A stretch of DNA of 64,000 bases, taken from positions 8,401,534 to 8,465,533 of the forward strand of contig NC_081331.1 of the NCBI RefSeq assembly GCF_022539665.2, given 5' to 3'. A program made the translations under genes and the position numbers. The notes under the pieces were generated by a model. That model was not told the DNA's origin. It ran no database searches and worked only from the letters and a program-made list of their open reading frames with translations. The DNA is from Daphnia carinata. Taxonomy: Eukaryota > Arthropoda > Branchiopoda > Diplostraca > Daphniidae. Positions 9,792-20,690 of the stretch are shown here, piece by piece. Each line of letters opens with the position of its first letter. The first letter of the stretch is position 1.

Positions 9792-10570
9792 CTAGTAGAT
9801 CTTGTAACCCTTTCCATTGAAGGGGATGTGAACGGGAGCAACTGGGAGCTCATATTCATGGACGGGAGCGACTGGGAGTTCGTATTCGTGGACGGGAGCG
9901 ACGGGCAAGTGATCTCCTTTGGGCTGGAATCCAGCTTCATCGGCAGCCCAGGTCAAAGTGAACTTGTCGCCTTCGGGGGAGATCCAGTAGGAAGATCCCT
10001 TGTTGGTGTTGCCGAAGACTTCACCGTACGATTCTTTCCCGTAAGAATCGTAGATGACTCCTTGTATCTTCTTCTGTACCTGAGATTCTTCGCGGGTGGT
10101 GTAGTCTGACTGGGCATAGCTGTGGATTGAAATGATTGAATTTTTCGAATGAGTTTCTTTAATTCTTAAATTAATGAGCATAAAGTATGAAATTTGATTA
10201 ACCTCCACTGGCTGCTGCCATCGATGTTGCGCTCATCGGATTGGCTGGTGATGGTGATGTCGGCGTATTTGTTATCCTTGTTGTAGCTGGGAGTAGGGTA
10301 GGCTGGTGCTGGGTAGGCTGGTGCTGGGTAGGCTGGTGCTGGGTAGGCTGGTGTGGAGTAGGCTGGTGCAGGGTACTTTGGTGCAGGGTAGCTTGGCGCA
10401 GGATAGCTGGGAGCTTTGTATTCCGGCTTGTAGCTGGATGGAACAGCGGCAGCCACAGCCAAGAAAGTGGCGACGAAGAACTGGCGGCAAAGTATCGTCG
10501 TTAATTAAAACTCATAAATATTTTATTGTAATCGGAAATAATGAAGAATTAATTGCCTTACAAGTTTCAT
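9792..10570 (-). CDS. Cuticle protein, RR-1 chitin-binding class, type A copy 1
   Basis: Three exons: 10570..10562, 10480..10203 and 10119..9792, with GT-AG introns. They total 615 nt and encode 204 aa. Residues 1-16 are a signal peptide (MKLFFVATFLAVAAA); the first intron falls after codon 3, as is common in arthropod cuticle genes. Residues 26-69 are an APAYP-type repeat linker. The chitin_bind_4 domain lies at about residues 74-170 and ends in the RR-1 signature (SYWISPEGDKFTLTWAADEA, GFQPKGDHLP). The tail carries two HEYELPVAPV repeats and ends FNGKGYKIY. No cysteine is present, as usual for this family. The product is secreted and should bind chitin in the exoskeleton. TATATAAG lies at 10633..10626 on the minus strand, with an initiator-like TCAATTG at 10601. 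It is head-to-head with B1. Confidence 0.92.
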
Positions 10571-11171
10571 GTTGGACTAGGTTGATTTGATGAACAATTG
10601 ATGCATATGGTTCTCCATTTCTGGTCTTATATAGTCAAGTGAATGTTAAATTACATTCGATTGACCTAGTTGTTCTGGCAGCCAGATTTCATTCAAGCAA
10701 CTAGACTTGGGCGTTGTTCAAGAATAGAGCACTCTCACTTTTCACATCAGCCACATTACAGAATTGTTTTAGAAAAACCAACTTGTAGTTAGGGATAACA
10801 ACTTCTGAGCATCTTTAGCTGAGTACCTTGCTACTCCAGCACAAACGTATGGTAGCGTGAATCACGAATAAGGACGACTGTATGTTCAATTCTATGAATA
10901 CAAGTTTTAGATGACAATGTTGCTGAATTATTGGGACAAGCATATTATCTTTTGGTGCTATTTACCGAATGCAATCACTGCATTGCAATAGCCATGGCCT
11001 GGAATGTGAAGCATAGTTAACCACCAAAGGGCGATGCTCATCGCTTTCAGAACTAGGTCAAGAAAGGAAATGAAATAGAAAACGAACACAGCCAATATTT
11101 TTCTCCGCTATTTATGCCTGACTGAAAGTAATTGAAGCCATCAGTTGTTCAACTCCTCAACAGCAGTCAAC
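10571..11171. promoter_or_regulatory. 601-bp bidirectional promoter between divergent cuticle genes A1 and B1
   Basis: The two start codons face away from each other with exactly 601 bp between them. The A side has TATATAAG (10633..10626, minus) and TCAATTG (10601). The B side has TATTTAT (11109-11115) and the arthropod initiator TCAGT (11141-11145), about 32 bp apart and about 30 nt before the ATG. The same 601-bp interval recurs at 20691-21291, 28318-28918, 45407-46007 and 55464-56064. The part adjoining A4 (34484-35004) is cut by the gap. The sequence is nearly invariant. Confidence 0.8.
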
Positions 11172-11972
11172 ATGAAACTTGTAAACGGCATTTTATTTTT
11201 GATTTTATCACTTAACAGTTTCATTGCTTATCAATTTCTTTTCGTAGATCATCATCGCCGCTTTCTTGGCCATCGCTGCCGCTGTTCCATCCAGCTACAA
11301 GCCGGAGTACAAAGCTCCAAGCTACTCTGCACCAAGCTACCCTGCACCAAAGTACCCAGCACCAGCCTACCCCGCACCAGCCTACCCCGCACCAGCCTAC
11401 TCTGCACCAGCCTACTCCGCACCAGCCTACTCCGCACCAGCCTACTCCGTACCAGCCTACTCCGCACCAGCCTACTCCGCACCAGCCTACAACAAGGATA
11501 ACAAATACGCTGACATCACTATCGTCAGCCAGTCCGATGTCCGCAACCTCGATGGCAGTAGCCAGTGGAGGTAAATTTATTTTTTATATTCATTAATTCA
11601 AGATTTAAAGATAATCACATTTTAAAATAAATAATTATTCCAACTCACAGCTATGCCCAGTCTGACTACACCACCCGTGAAGAGTCTCAGGTCCAGAAGA
11701 AGATGCAAGGAGTCACCTACGACTCTTACGGAAAAGAATCGTACGGTGAAGTCCTAGGAAATACCAACAAAGGATCTTCCTACTGGGTGTCTCCTGAGGG
11801 TGAGAAATTCACTTTGACCTGGACCGCTGATGATGCCGGATTCCAGCCCAAAGGTGACCATTTGCCTGTAGCCCCCGTTCACGAATACGAGCTCCCAGTT
11901 GCTCCCGTTCACGAATACGAACTCCCAGTTGCCCCTGCTCTCCCTTATTCGCGCACTGGACCTGGTTACTAA
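11172..11972 (+). CDS. Cuticle protein, RR-1 chitin-binding class, type B copy 1
   Basis: Three exons: 11172-11180, 11248-11570 and 11651-11972, with GT-AG introns. They total 654 nt and encode 217 aa. The signal peptide starts MKLIIIAAFLAIAAAVPSS, split by an intron after codon 3. A linker of nine AY pentapeptide repeats (PAPAY, SAPAY, one SVPAY) follows. The RR-1 domain contains SYAQSDYTTREES, SYWVSPEGEKFTLTW and GFQPKGDHLP. The tail has two HEYELPVAP repeats and ends ALPYSRTGPGY, unlike type A. It is a structural cuticle protein expected to bind chitin outside the epidermal cell. It is divergent from A1. It differs from most B copies by ITIVSQSDVRN where B2-B4 have ITITSQSDERN. Confidence 0.92.
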
Positions 11973-13376
11973 GTTGTACACTCTTTCCTCCGTGAAAATT
12001 GAAGGGCGTGAGCCATCCGAATGTAATTTATTGATGAGATATAAACGCAAAGTATGTTTTGATTTCCGTAAAAGGCAATGATCTGAGTAGTAGTAAAACA
12101 AATGTTTCCTTATACGAATGGAACTTCTTTATGTCGTAGCCAGGGCAGTTGTTACCTTCGTTACCACTGGTTTCTGCCATTGCCATTCGTCGAAAACAAA
12201 GCGACGAAGGTGACCGGTTTTACACCAATTACATCAACTAAGCTACTAATCACGTTTTCTCTGATAATATTGCCAACGTTGCAAGACCGGCACAATTACA
12301 AGAATTGAACGGTTTAGTTATGCGTGCTAGTCACGTGCCACCTAGTGACGACCGAGGAGAAGCTTCCCGACCTTACGGCGGGAGACGATCCAATCCCGAC
12401 CCGTAATTAGGCCATCCGACTTTCCTATTATGGCTTTTTTTTCGTATGTAATTAATTTCTAGCATGAAAAAAATCTTTTTAAAAGACATTAAAAGAAGTA
12501 AAGAATAAAGTTCATTTATTAAAATTTTCAATTTTGTTCATTTTGTTTGCTAAATTTAACATGTGCCATAATGAACTGTAGATTTTTATCAGTGATAGTT
12601 AGATCATCTATTATACAGTATAAAAGACTTGATAAGACAATTTATGTTTGGTAACGGTGTTGGTTCGCTAGCGCCGTTACTGCGTGTATATAGTAGCCTT
12701 ATTAATGATTATCTAATTCTAATTGCAGGTCTAGGAATGGCTGGAAAGAGTGACGCAAAGGTCGTGGCAGGTAAAATAACGATGGATTGTGACCGCGCCG
12801 GATGGTTCCATGGAAGGCAAACGCTATAAACTCTAAATGGAAATTAGGTGTCCACACGGTGGATTAAAACGGATGTGATGACCAATCCCACTCTTTTGGG
12901 TTAGTTAAGCTTCGCAAATATTTTTATTATATTTAAATCAATCACGCACATCAAAGCACGAATCAAAGCAACTTGATAGAATTACGTGTTGGAAATGGCA
13001 GGATATACGTAATTGATACAGCTGAATTATTTTGAATAAAAAATGCTTTTTCATACAAAAAAAAATGTTTACTAACAATAAAATGATTCATCGCTCACGC
13101 GGGGAATGTCCGTGGAATGGTGGGGTAGAGAGCCGGAAGTTAGAGTAGCGTTCGATTCCACAAGCAACGTCTATTCTAACCGTAGTTCACAAACCCGTTA
13201 CCGATAAATTTTTGCATGGTCGTCGATAAAAACAAAACGCGTAAACCTGTGCAATATTTCGTAAAAATTAAAAGGCGTTTCCTACGTTGATTGAATTTAT
13301 ATTTACACCATGCGTTCAATGTTACAGATATAAATTATAGGACATGTTTTAAATATTCAATCGTGTGTCGGGAAAT
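11973..13376. repeat. B 3' flank and C 3'-flank module, no gene
   Basis: The first 375 bp follow the B stop codon. From 12348 the sequence is a diverged copy of the A 3'-flank module (8927-9475), and 13140-13376 parallels 9560-9791. A small ORF at 12629-12829 has the same translation in four other units, but it lies wholly inside this shared module and shows no known domain. I see no RNA gene. Confidence 0.65.
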
Positions 13377-13682
13377 CTAGTAAATCCTATAACTCTTTCC
13401 GTTAAAGGCGGTGTGAACGGGAGCGACTGGCAGTTCGTATTCATGGACAGGAGCGACAGGCAGTAATCTCTTTTGGGCTGGAATCCAGCTACGCCAGCAG
13501 CCCAGGTCTAAGTGAACTTCTCGCTTTCAGGTGAAACCCATTAGGAGGAACCTTTGTTGGTGTTGCCTAGGGCTTCACCGTACGATTCTTTTCCATAAGA
13601 ATTGTAGGTGACTCCTTCCATCTTCGTCTGGGCCTGAGACTCTTCGCTGATGGTGTATTCTGACTTGTATGTTGTCCGAAGG
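13377..13682 (-). pseudogene. Dead RR-1 cuticle exon, type C copy 1
   Basis: This is the last exon of an A-like cuticle gene (acceptor CTTATAG; start 13682, stop codon 13379..13377). It is recognisable through EESQAQTKMEGVTYNSYGKE and the terminal KSYRIY. It is broken by TAA at 13543..13541 (where a Tyr stands in A), TAG at 13510..13508 and a one-base loss after the FQPK segment. No signal-peptide exon was found upstream. The same defects are in every C copy, so death preceded the spread of the unit. Confidence 0.88.
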
Positions 13683-14231
13683 CTATAAGATATACAAAAT
13701 TATTAAAATCCTGACTGAATACATTATGTAAATTCATGTACGGAATGCGCTGACATCTCTTGTATTATCGGTACAAAAAATACATGTTAATATGAATCAA
13801 AGGCAATCTAAAATCACGCGAGAAAAGAGTGGGCTTGTATGTCGTATCCGTATTAAATTTAATCTACATTTTATAATCGACGGGGACACCTATAGTTTCT
13901 TCCATTAGTAAAGTGTTTGATCCCAGTATCCTAGTTTAGTTTTGAATCGTTTCAATGGAACGAAAATACTTTATTTCGATTACAAAAACGAACGCAGTGA
14001 TAAAAAGAACAAATGAAATTTATGCTTTGTTCATTCAGTTCCCTATTTATCTTAATAGTTTTTAAATTGAATAAATAATTACGTATATGTAATACATTTT
14101 AATAGTGGGACGTGTAGGGGTAATCGTGTGCCGAAAATAATAGAACGTTCGCAAATCCCGGCTACTAAGGGTTTCATTATTCTCTTCGATCTACTGCTAG
14201 GTGGCTTTTGCGCAGAAGATTCAATGAAATA
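13683..14231. repeat. C-D intergenic spacer, no gene
   Basis: An AT-rich spacer between the dead C exon and the D fragment, repeated at 17631-18179, 25242-25790, 42348-42896 and 52407-52955. Nothing coding is apparent. Confidence 0.7.
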
Positions 14232-14510
14232 TTAGATTTTGCCGTTAGTTGAACTGTTCGCAGCAACAATATCTGATGCAACAGCTACGATGGGAGTGGG
14301 AGCTGGTGCGGAGATGGGAGCAGGGAAGTCGAACTCGACGGAGATCTTAACCTGAACGGGAGTACGAGCTGCAACAACAACTGGTGCATGGGCAGGTGCC
14401 GAAATGCGACCAGGGAAGTTATGCTCCACCTTGACTGGGGCAGGTGCAGCGTCCTCCGTTTTATATACAGATTTTGATTCAAAAGAAGTGACGCACAGAC
14501 CGAGAGCCAC
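14232..14510 (-). pseudogene. Pro/Ala-rich cuticle-like fragment, type D copy 1 (5'-truncated)
   Basis: The C-terminal 80 or so residues are rich in APAP/VKVEHNFPG/FDFPAPISAP repeats and end in VAANSSTNGKI. Such hydrophobic Pro/Ala repeat proteins are common among arthropod structural proteins, but no RR domain or signal peptide is visible. The open frame continues upstream across a TATATAAAA box, so its N-terminus is unlikely to be a real start. The longest relative is at 17.1-17.6 kb. This looks like a gene whose 5' part was lost and whose remainder was fused near a promoter. Confidence 0.5.
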
Positions 14511-15300
14511 TGATAGAAAAGAGTGCGTACAAAACCCTGTTAGTGTGCGCAGTCACCTTTATGAAACGTGTGGCGCTACTAACGAGCGAAAGCCGGTGAT
14601 GCATCAAAACATTGCATGGAATAAGGCAACACCTGTGTGAGGTGTGCGATCCAGCTCCGGGATGAAATGCGGCATACGAATACAGCCTGTGTAATATGAA
14701 ATCTTTGCAATAGATACACGAACTCATTTGGTAGGTGGTTGTGCTACATACCGTCGAGCTCAACGTCCAAATATTATAATGACCACGTAAAACCTGGCTC
14801 AATGTTCTGGTCGACTTGGGTACTTGCGTGCGTTGCATTAACGCACGTGCTAGGGGCACAATGTTTCAGCTGCGCCATGGACGCATGAACCGTGTGTCAC
14901 TTACTGGACTACGTCAAAAAATTACGTGTCGTAAAGTTCTTGTTCGTTCTATCCTTTCTCGATTATTTCTTTGTAATCAGTTGTTTACGAGGATAGGTCT
15001 CGAAATTGCAAAACATACATAAAAGTATAGGGTTTACTGGTTACCTGTCGGCTGATGCAGACTGGCACTCGTTTCTGCTACGGTATTCTGTAAAGATGAA
15101 AACGTACTGGGATGGGAGAGATGGGGGGATTCTCAGGTATTCGTAAGAGACTGCCAAATGGGCGTGGTTGATTCCATGTTGATTTAAGCGTCGGATATGA
15201 AATGCGGACACGTATTTTATGCAATTCTTATGAATCCTAATGGAAAAATCTGGTGGCAACACCTTGACCAACAATCAACGGACTTTGTTCTTCACTCTTA
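14511..15300. repeat. Unit end block upstream of D, no convincing gene
   Basis: Recurs at 24180-24962, 41264-42000 (rearranged) and 51350-52127. ORFs of 60-126 aa occur on both strands (one at 14479-14859), but they show no domain and overlap each other. The gypsy insertion point (GGTT) of the 5.7/41.3-kb copy lies inside this block, at about 14890 here. Confidence 0.55.
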
Positions 15301-15541
15301 ATGGTTCTTCTCTAGAACTGACCACGTGATAGTTCAGTAATAGTGGGAAGAGGCCAAAAAAACAATGAGTAAAACGAGAATTAGAGTGGAAACGGAAAGA
15401 TTAGCTCGCAAGAAGTTAATGGAAGATGTGATAACGATCCGCAAAAATCAGGCAAGGCACCCATCTTTGTATGAATAATTTAAACCGCTCATCGTGCATA
15501 GTTCAAATTTCTTTAGATTGGCAAAAGACTGTTTGTAGCAC
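15300..15541 (+). repeat. Inverted-duplicate linker block with 38-codon ORF
   Basis: Repeated in reverse complement at 23930-24178. A 38-codon ORF (15366-15479, MSKTRIRVETERLARKKL...) is basic and helical. I do not recognise it. Further to the right (15620-15790) are similar charged helical codons (EEELIRLEEQKRKYQEI), interrupted by a stop, suggesting remains of a longer coiled-coil ORF. Confidence 0.4.
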
Positions 15542-16200
15542 GACAGGAAAGAGAGCGACATTTACTTGATGGGGGGGGGGGGACTTATTCGTTCGCTCGA
15601 GAGCTACCATAATCAAACGAAAATGAAGGAGATGGACTTAAAAAAAACGAAGGGAGATCTGTTGGCTCAAACTGATTAAAAACAACGTAGTGAAGAAGAA
15701 TTAATTAGGCTAGAAGAGCAAAAACGCAAATACCAAGAAATCATGGAAGCAGTCCACAGCCAAAAGCATTGGAATGTTGCTATGGATAGAAACCTAAATA
15801 CCTAAACTTCTCAGGGCAAGAATATGTTAGCAGCAATTGCCATTTTAGCTGCCTTAAACATAAGCTGATAGATTTGTATCATGCCATACGTATCTTCTTC
15901 TATTTACTGGTTTCCTGTTAAACGAAAGATTCCTCACTTTCCTCCCAGCTAAAAATCAAACGACTATTAAGCCTTACCTCAATCGCCAGCCCTAGGAGGC
16001 ATCGCCCAATCTTTTTCCCTTGCCTTTTAATTCGCTCAACGGTATAGCGCACTTTTTTTCCCATTGCCTTTTAGTTCACTCACTGGTATCGCCCACTCTA
16101 TCACGTTTTTTTTAATATTTCCCATTACCTTTTAATTCGCTCATTATTATCGATCGTTGTTACACGCCTCTTCGTCCGCTAGTGTACTTACTAATGGCTT
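15542..16200. repeat. Unique central spacer with degenerate tandem repeats
   Basis: It contains a run of ten or more G at 15571, a broken coiled-coil-like ORF (15620-15800), and three diverged copies of a roughly 65-bp repeat around TTTTCCCATTGCCTTTTA (about 15998-16150). No intact gene. Confidence 0.55.
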
Positions 16201-16203
16201 ATT

Positions 16204-17080
16204 CGCGCTTGTAGTATTACACCACCACAACCTACGCTTCTCCGCCCTACGACATTAAGGCTTCAAAACATTGCTGTGCGCGAGCTATACAACAGCTGTT
16301 TCGTACTACGTCACTACAGAGGTGCCCAAGTATAACGTAGCTTCAACATACTACAACGCAGTTGCCTCATCTTATTCGCTGAGAGGGCCTACTGCACTGA
16401 AGCCCCGAAGTCCTAACTCTGCCCCAAGTCACTACCCCAAGGCTGCTCCTTCGCGCTATGTGGAACCTACCTACTACACCACAACTTGTGCTACCTCGTC
16501 TTACTTCAGCACAAAGGCTGCAGACTACTACACTACCACGCACGCTCCCCCCAGCTTACTACACTGCTGCCCCCATGTATTACAAGACGGAGGCTCCACT
16601 GTATAACACTACAAAGGCTCTTGAATACACCACAACCTATGATGCACCAAGCTACTATGCAGAAGCCCCGAAGCACTACGCCACCACTTCCACCGCTCCT
16701 TATTACACTGAGGCTTCGCGCTACTACATTACATAGGCTGCCGAGTACTCAACAACGTATGTTTCGCCAAGTTACTATACCGAGCTTCCCAAGTACTGTA
16801 CCACTACTTATGCTGCTTCAGTTTACTACACCGAAGCTCCCCAATACTACACCACAAAGGTCGCTGAATACTATACTACTGCAGCTCCAGAGATACCAAG
16901 AAAGCTGAGTATTACACAACCACCACTCCGCTGCAGCTTACTACACTGAGGCCCAACAGTACTACATTAAAAAGTCTCCCGAGTACTACACCACAACGTG
17001 TGCTACACCAAGTTATTACACTGAAGCTCCAGTTTACCACACAACAACCTATGCCACTCCTAGCTACAACACCGAGCCCC
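16204..17080 (+). pseudogene. Tyr/Thr-rich repeat protein pseudogene (YYTT/APSYYTEAP repeats)
   Basis: Codons TAC TAC ACC ACA recur throughout, encoding repeats such as PSYYTEAPKYYTTTYA, with a period of about 15 residues or multiples. The frame is interrupted by a shift at the C-run near 16546-16551, a TAG at 16734-16736 and another shift near 16890. No signal peptide or start is clear. Such Tyr/Thr-rich repeat proteins look like extracellular structural proteins, but the exact family is not assigned. It occurs once in the window, in the spacer between two palindrome arms. Confidence 0.6.
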
Positions 17081-17082
17081 TA

Positions 17083-17155
17083 ACCGAGATTACTGCCTGT
17101 CGCTCCTGTCCATGAATGCGAACTGCCAGTCGCTCCCGTTCACACCGCCTTTAAC
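17083..17155 (+). repeat. Fragment of the dead C exon 3' end
   Basis: About 70 bp (from GAGATTACTGCCTGTCGCTCC to CCGCCTTTAACGGA) are nearly identical to the last part of the C exon (for example 18393-18465), here placed between the Tyr/Thr repeat pseudogene and D2. It marks a past rearrangement. Confidence 0.85.
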
Positions 17156-17630
17156 GGACAATTATGGCAGCGTCTCCGAGATTACCCTACAGGTGACTGT
17201 CCAGCACCCGATTAAAGTCACCGTGCAGGAGGTCGCTGTTGAAGTACCCGTTGCCGCTCCCTACGCTCCCGTTAAAGTTGAGTACGACTTCCCTGCTCTC
17301 ATCACTGCTCCTGCACCTGCACCAGTTGCTCATCCTGCCCCTGCTCCCGTCAAGATCGAAGACGACTTCCCTGCTCGAATTTCTGCTCCTGCTCCCGCTC
17401 CAGTTGTTTACGCTGCACCTGCCCCAGTCAAGGTGGAGCATAACTTCCCTGGTCGCATTTCGGCACCTGCCCATGCACCAGTTGTTGTTGCAGCTCGTAC
17501 TCCCGTTCAGGTTAAGATCTCCGTCGAGTTCGACTTCCCTGCTCCCATCTCCGCACCAGCTCCCACTCCCATCGTAGCTGTTGCATCAGATATTGTTGCT
17601 GCGAACAGTTCAACTAACGGCAAAATCTAA
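17112..17630 (+). pseudogene. Pro/Ala-rich cuticle-like protein, type D copy 2 (longest, chimeric 5' end)
   Basis: The 172-codon frame contains at least three repeats of a V-K-V/I-E-x-D/N-F-P-A/G-x-I-S/T-A-P-A motif, separated by PAPAPV runs, and ends VAANSSTNGKI like the other D copies. Its first 15 or so codons derive from the C-exon fragment (17083-17155), so the ATG at 17112 is fortuitous. The D-type sequence proper begins after about 17165. It carries roughly 90 more D codons than D1, D3 and D5, so it is closest to the ancestral gene. I see no signal peptide exon. Confidence 0.55.
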
Positions 17631-18179
17631 TATTTCATTGAATCTTCTGCGCAAAAGCCACCTAGCAGTATATCGAAGAGAATAATGAAATCCTTAGTAG
17701 CCGGGATTTGCGAACGTTCTATTATTTTCGGCACACGATTACCCCTACACGTCCCACTATTAAAATGTATTACATATACGTAATTATTTATTCAATTTGA
17801 AAACTATTAAGATAAATAGGGAACTGAATGAACAAAGCATAAATTTCATTTGTTCTTTTTATCACTGCGTTCGTTTTTGTAATCGAAATAAAGTATTTTC
17901 GTTCCATTGAAACGATTCAAAACTAAACTAGGATACTGGGATCAAACACTTTACTAATGGAAGAAACTATAGGTGTCCCCGTCGATTATAAAATGTAGAT
18001 TAAATTTAATACGGATACGACATACAAGCCCACTCTTTTCTCGCGTGATTTTAGATTGCCTTTGATTCATATTAACATGTATTTTTTGTACCGATAATAC
18101 AAGAGATGTCAGCGCATTCCGTACATGAATTTACATAATGTATTCAGTCAGGATTTTAATAATTTTGTATATCTTATAG

Positions 18180-18485
18180 CCTTCGGACAACATACAAGTC
18201 AGAATACACCATCAGCGAAGAGTCTCAGGCCCAGACGAAGATGGAAGGAGTCACCTACAATTCTTATGGAAAAGAATCGTACGGTGAAGCCCTAGGCAAC
18301 ACCAACAAAGGTTCCTCCTAATGGGTTTCACCTGAAAGCGAGAAGTTCACTTAGACCTGGGCTGCTGGCGTAGCTGGATTCCAGCCCAAAAGAGATTACT
18401 GCCTGTCGCTCCTGTCCATGAATACGAACTGCCAGTCGCTCCCGTTCACACCGCCTTTAACGGAAAGAGTTATAGGATTTACTAG
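18180..18485 (+). pseudogene. Dead RR-1 cuticle exon, type C copy 2
   Basis: Same exon and same two in-frame stops (TAA and TAG) and frameshift as C1, in the opposite orientation. Acceptor AG is at 18178-18179 and the terminal stop at 18483-18485. Confidence 0.88.
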
Positions 18486-19889
18486 ATTTCCCGACACACG
18501 ATTGAATATTTAAAACATGTCCTATAATTTATATCTGTAACATTGAACGCATGGTGTAAATATAAATTCAATCAACGTAGGAAACGCCTTTTAATTTTTA
18601 CGAAATATTGCACAGGTTTACGCGTTTTGTTTTTATCGACGACCATGCAAAAATTTATCGGTAACGGGTTTGTGAACTACGGTTAGAATAGACGTTGCTT
18701 GTGGAATCGAACGCTACTCTAACTTCCGGCTCTCTACCCCACCATTCCACGGACATTCCCCGCGTGAGCGATGAATCATTTTATTGTTAGTAAACATTTT
18801 TTTTTGTATGAAAAAGCATTTTTTATTCAAAATAATTCAGCTGTATCAATTACGTATATCCTGCCATTTCCAACACGTAATTCTATCAAGTTGCTTTGAT
18901 TCGTGCTTTGATGTGCGTGATTGATTTAAATATAATAAAAATATTTGCGAAGCTTAACTAACCCAAAAGAGTGGGATTGGTCATCACATCCGTTTTAATC
19001 CACCGTGTGGACACCTAATTTCCATTTAGAGTTTATAGCGTTTGCCTTCCATGGAACCATCCGGCGCGGTCACAATCCATCGTTATTTTACCTGCCACGA
19101 CCTTTGCGTCACTCTTTCCAGCCATTCCTAGACCTGCAATTAGAATTAGATAATCATTAATAAGGCTACTATATACACGCAGTAACGGCGCTAGCGAACC
19201 AACACCGTTACCAAACATAAATTGTCTTATCAAGTCTTTTATACTGTATAATAGATGATCTAACTATCACTGATAAAAATCTACAGTTCATTATGGCACA
19301 TGTTAAATTTAGCAAACAAAATGAACAAAATTGAAAATTTTAATAAATGAACTTTATTCTTTACTTCTTTTAATGTCTTTTAAAAAGATTTTTTTCATGC
19401 TAGAAATTAATTACATACGAAAAAAAAGCCATAATAGGAAAGTCGGATGGCCTAATTACGGGTCGGGATTGGATCGTCTCCCGCCGTAAGGTCGGGAAGC
19501 TTCTCCTCGGTCGTCACTAGGTGGCACGTGACTAGCACGCATAACTAAACCGTTCAATTCTTGTAATTGTGCCGGTCTTGCAACGTTGGCAATATTATCA
19601 GAGAAAACGTGATTAGTAGCTTAGTTGATGTAATTGGTGTAAAACCGGTCACCTTCGTCGCTTTGTTTTCGACGAATGGCAATGGCAGAAACCAGTGGTA
19701 ACGAAGGTAACAACTGCCCTGGCTACGACATAAAGAAGTTCCATTCGTATAAGGAAACATTTGTTTTACTACTACTCAGATCATTGCCTTTTACGGAAAT
19801 CAAAACATACTTTGCGTTTATATCTCATCAATAAATTACATTCGGATGGCTCACGCCCTTCAATTTTCACGGAGGAAAGAGTGTACAAC

Positions 19890-20690
19890 TTAGTAACCAG
19901 GTCCAGTGCGCGAATAAGGGAGAGCAGGGGCAACTGGGAGTTCGTATTCGTGAACGGGAGCAACTGGGAGCTCGTATTCGTGAACGGGGGCTACAGGCAA
20001 ATGGTCACCTTTGGGCTGGAATCCGGCATCATCAGCGGTCCAGGTCAAAGTGAATTTCTCACCCTCAGGAGACACCCAGTAGGAAGATCCTTTGTTGGTA
20101 TTTCCTAGGACTTCACCGTACGATTCTTTTCCGTAAGAGTCGTAGGTGACTCCTTGCATCTTCTTCTGGACCTGAGACTCTTCACGGGTGGTGTAGTCAG
20201 ACTGGGCATAGCTGTGAGTTGGAATAATTATTTATTTTAAAATGTGATTATCTTTAAATCTTGAATTAATGAATATAAAAAATAAACTTACCTCCACTGG
20301 CTGCTGCCATCGAGGTTGCGCTCATCAGATTGGCTGGTGATCGTAATGTCAGCGTATTTGTTATCCTTGTTGTAGGCTGGTGCGGAGTAGGCTGGTGCGG
20401 AGTAGGCTGGTACGGAATAGGCAGGTGCGGAGTAGGCTGGTGCGGAGTAGGAAGGAGCAGAGTAGGCTGGAGCAGAGTAGGCTGGAGCAGAGTAGGCTGG
20501 TGCTGGGTACTTTGGTGCAGGGTAGCTTGGTGCAGAGTAGCTTGGAGCTTTGTACTCCGGCTTGTAGCTGGATGGAACAGCGGCAGCGATGGCCAAGAAA
20601 GCGGCGATGATGATCTACGAAAAGAAATTGATAAGCAATGAAACTGTTAAGTGATAAAATCAAAAATAAAATGCCGTTTACAAGTTTCAT
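19890..20690 (-). CDS. Cuticle protein, RR-1 class, type B copy 2
   Basis: Exons 20690..20682, 20614..20292 and 20211..19890 total 654 nt and encode 217 aa. Signal peptide, RR-1 domain and GPGY C-terminus are as in B1. The linker has nine pentapeptides, but its pattern differs (mostly SAPAY, one SAPSY, one SVPAY). It is divergent from A2 across a 601-bp promoter. Confidence 0.92.

Larger units (their letters stand above)
5739..15541 (-). repeat. Array unit F1 (inverted relative to R units)
   Basis: This is the most complete copy of the repeated unit. Left to right it holds a 5' block (5739-6290), a hairpin block with a 22-bp perfect palindrome (6623-6644), spacers to about 8926, A1 and its 3' flank, the 601-bp promoter, B1, a 3'-flank paralogue (12348-13376), C1, D1 and the 14.5-15.5 kb end block. 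The same order, reverse-complemented, recurs from 17.4 to 57.7 kb. I see no other convincing genes in 5739-9790; short ORFs there are described separately. Confidence 0.85.

Noticed and set aside
9759-10109. 116-aa ORF opposite A exon 3 (and 115-aa opposite B exon 3), repeated in every unit
   Set aside because: Conserved only because the sense strand encodes the RR-1 domain; no domain or start context of its own.
10241-10590. Long Gly/Trp/Val-rich and Leu/Arg-rich ORFs opposite the cuticle exon 2 in every A and B copy
   Set aside because: They are antisense or frame-shifted readings of the APAYP codon repeats; the spliced RR-1 genes explain the sequence fully.
12629-12829. 66-aa ORF with splice-like TTGCAG/GTAAAA borders inside the C 3'-flank module
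   Set aside because: The paralogous A module has lost the donor and the frame; no homology recognised, so a micro-exon is not supported.
14479-14859. 126-aa ORF in the unit end block, repeated at 24614, 41296 and 51779
   Set aside because: No domain, overlapping ORFs on both strands, and it spans the gypsy target region and the D promoter-like sequence; conservation is due to recent copying.
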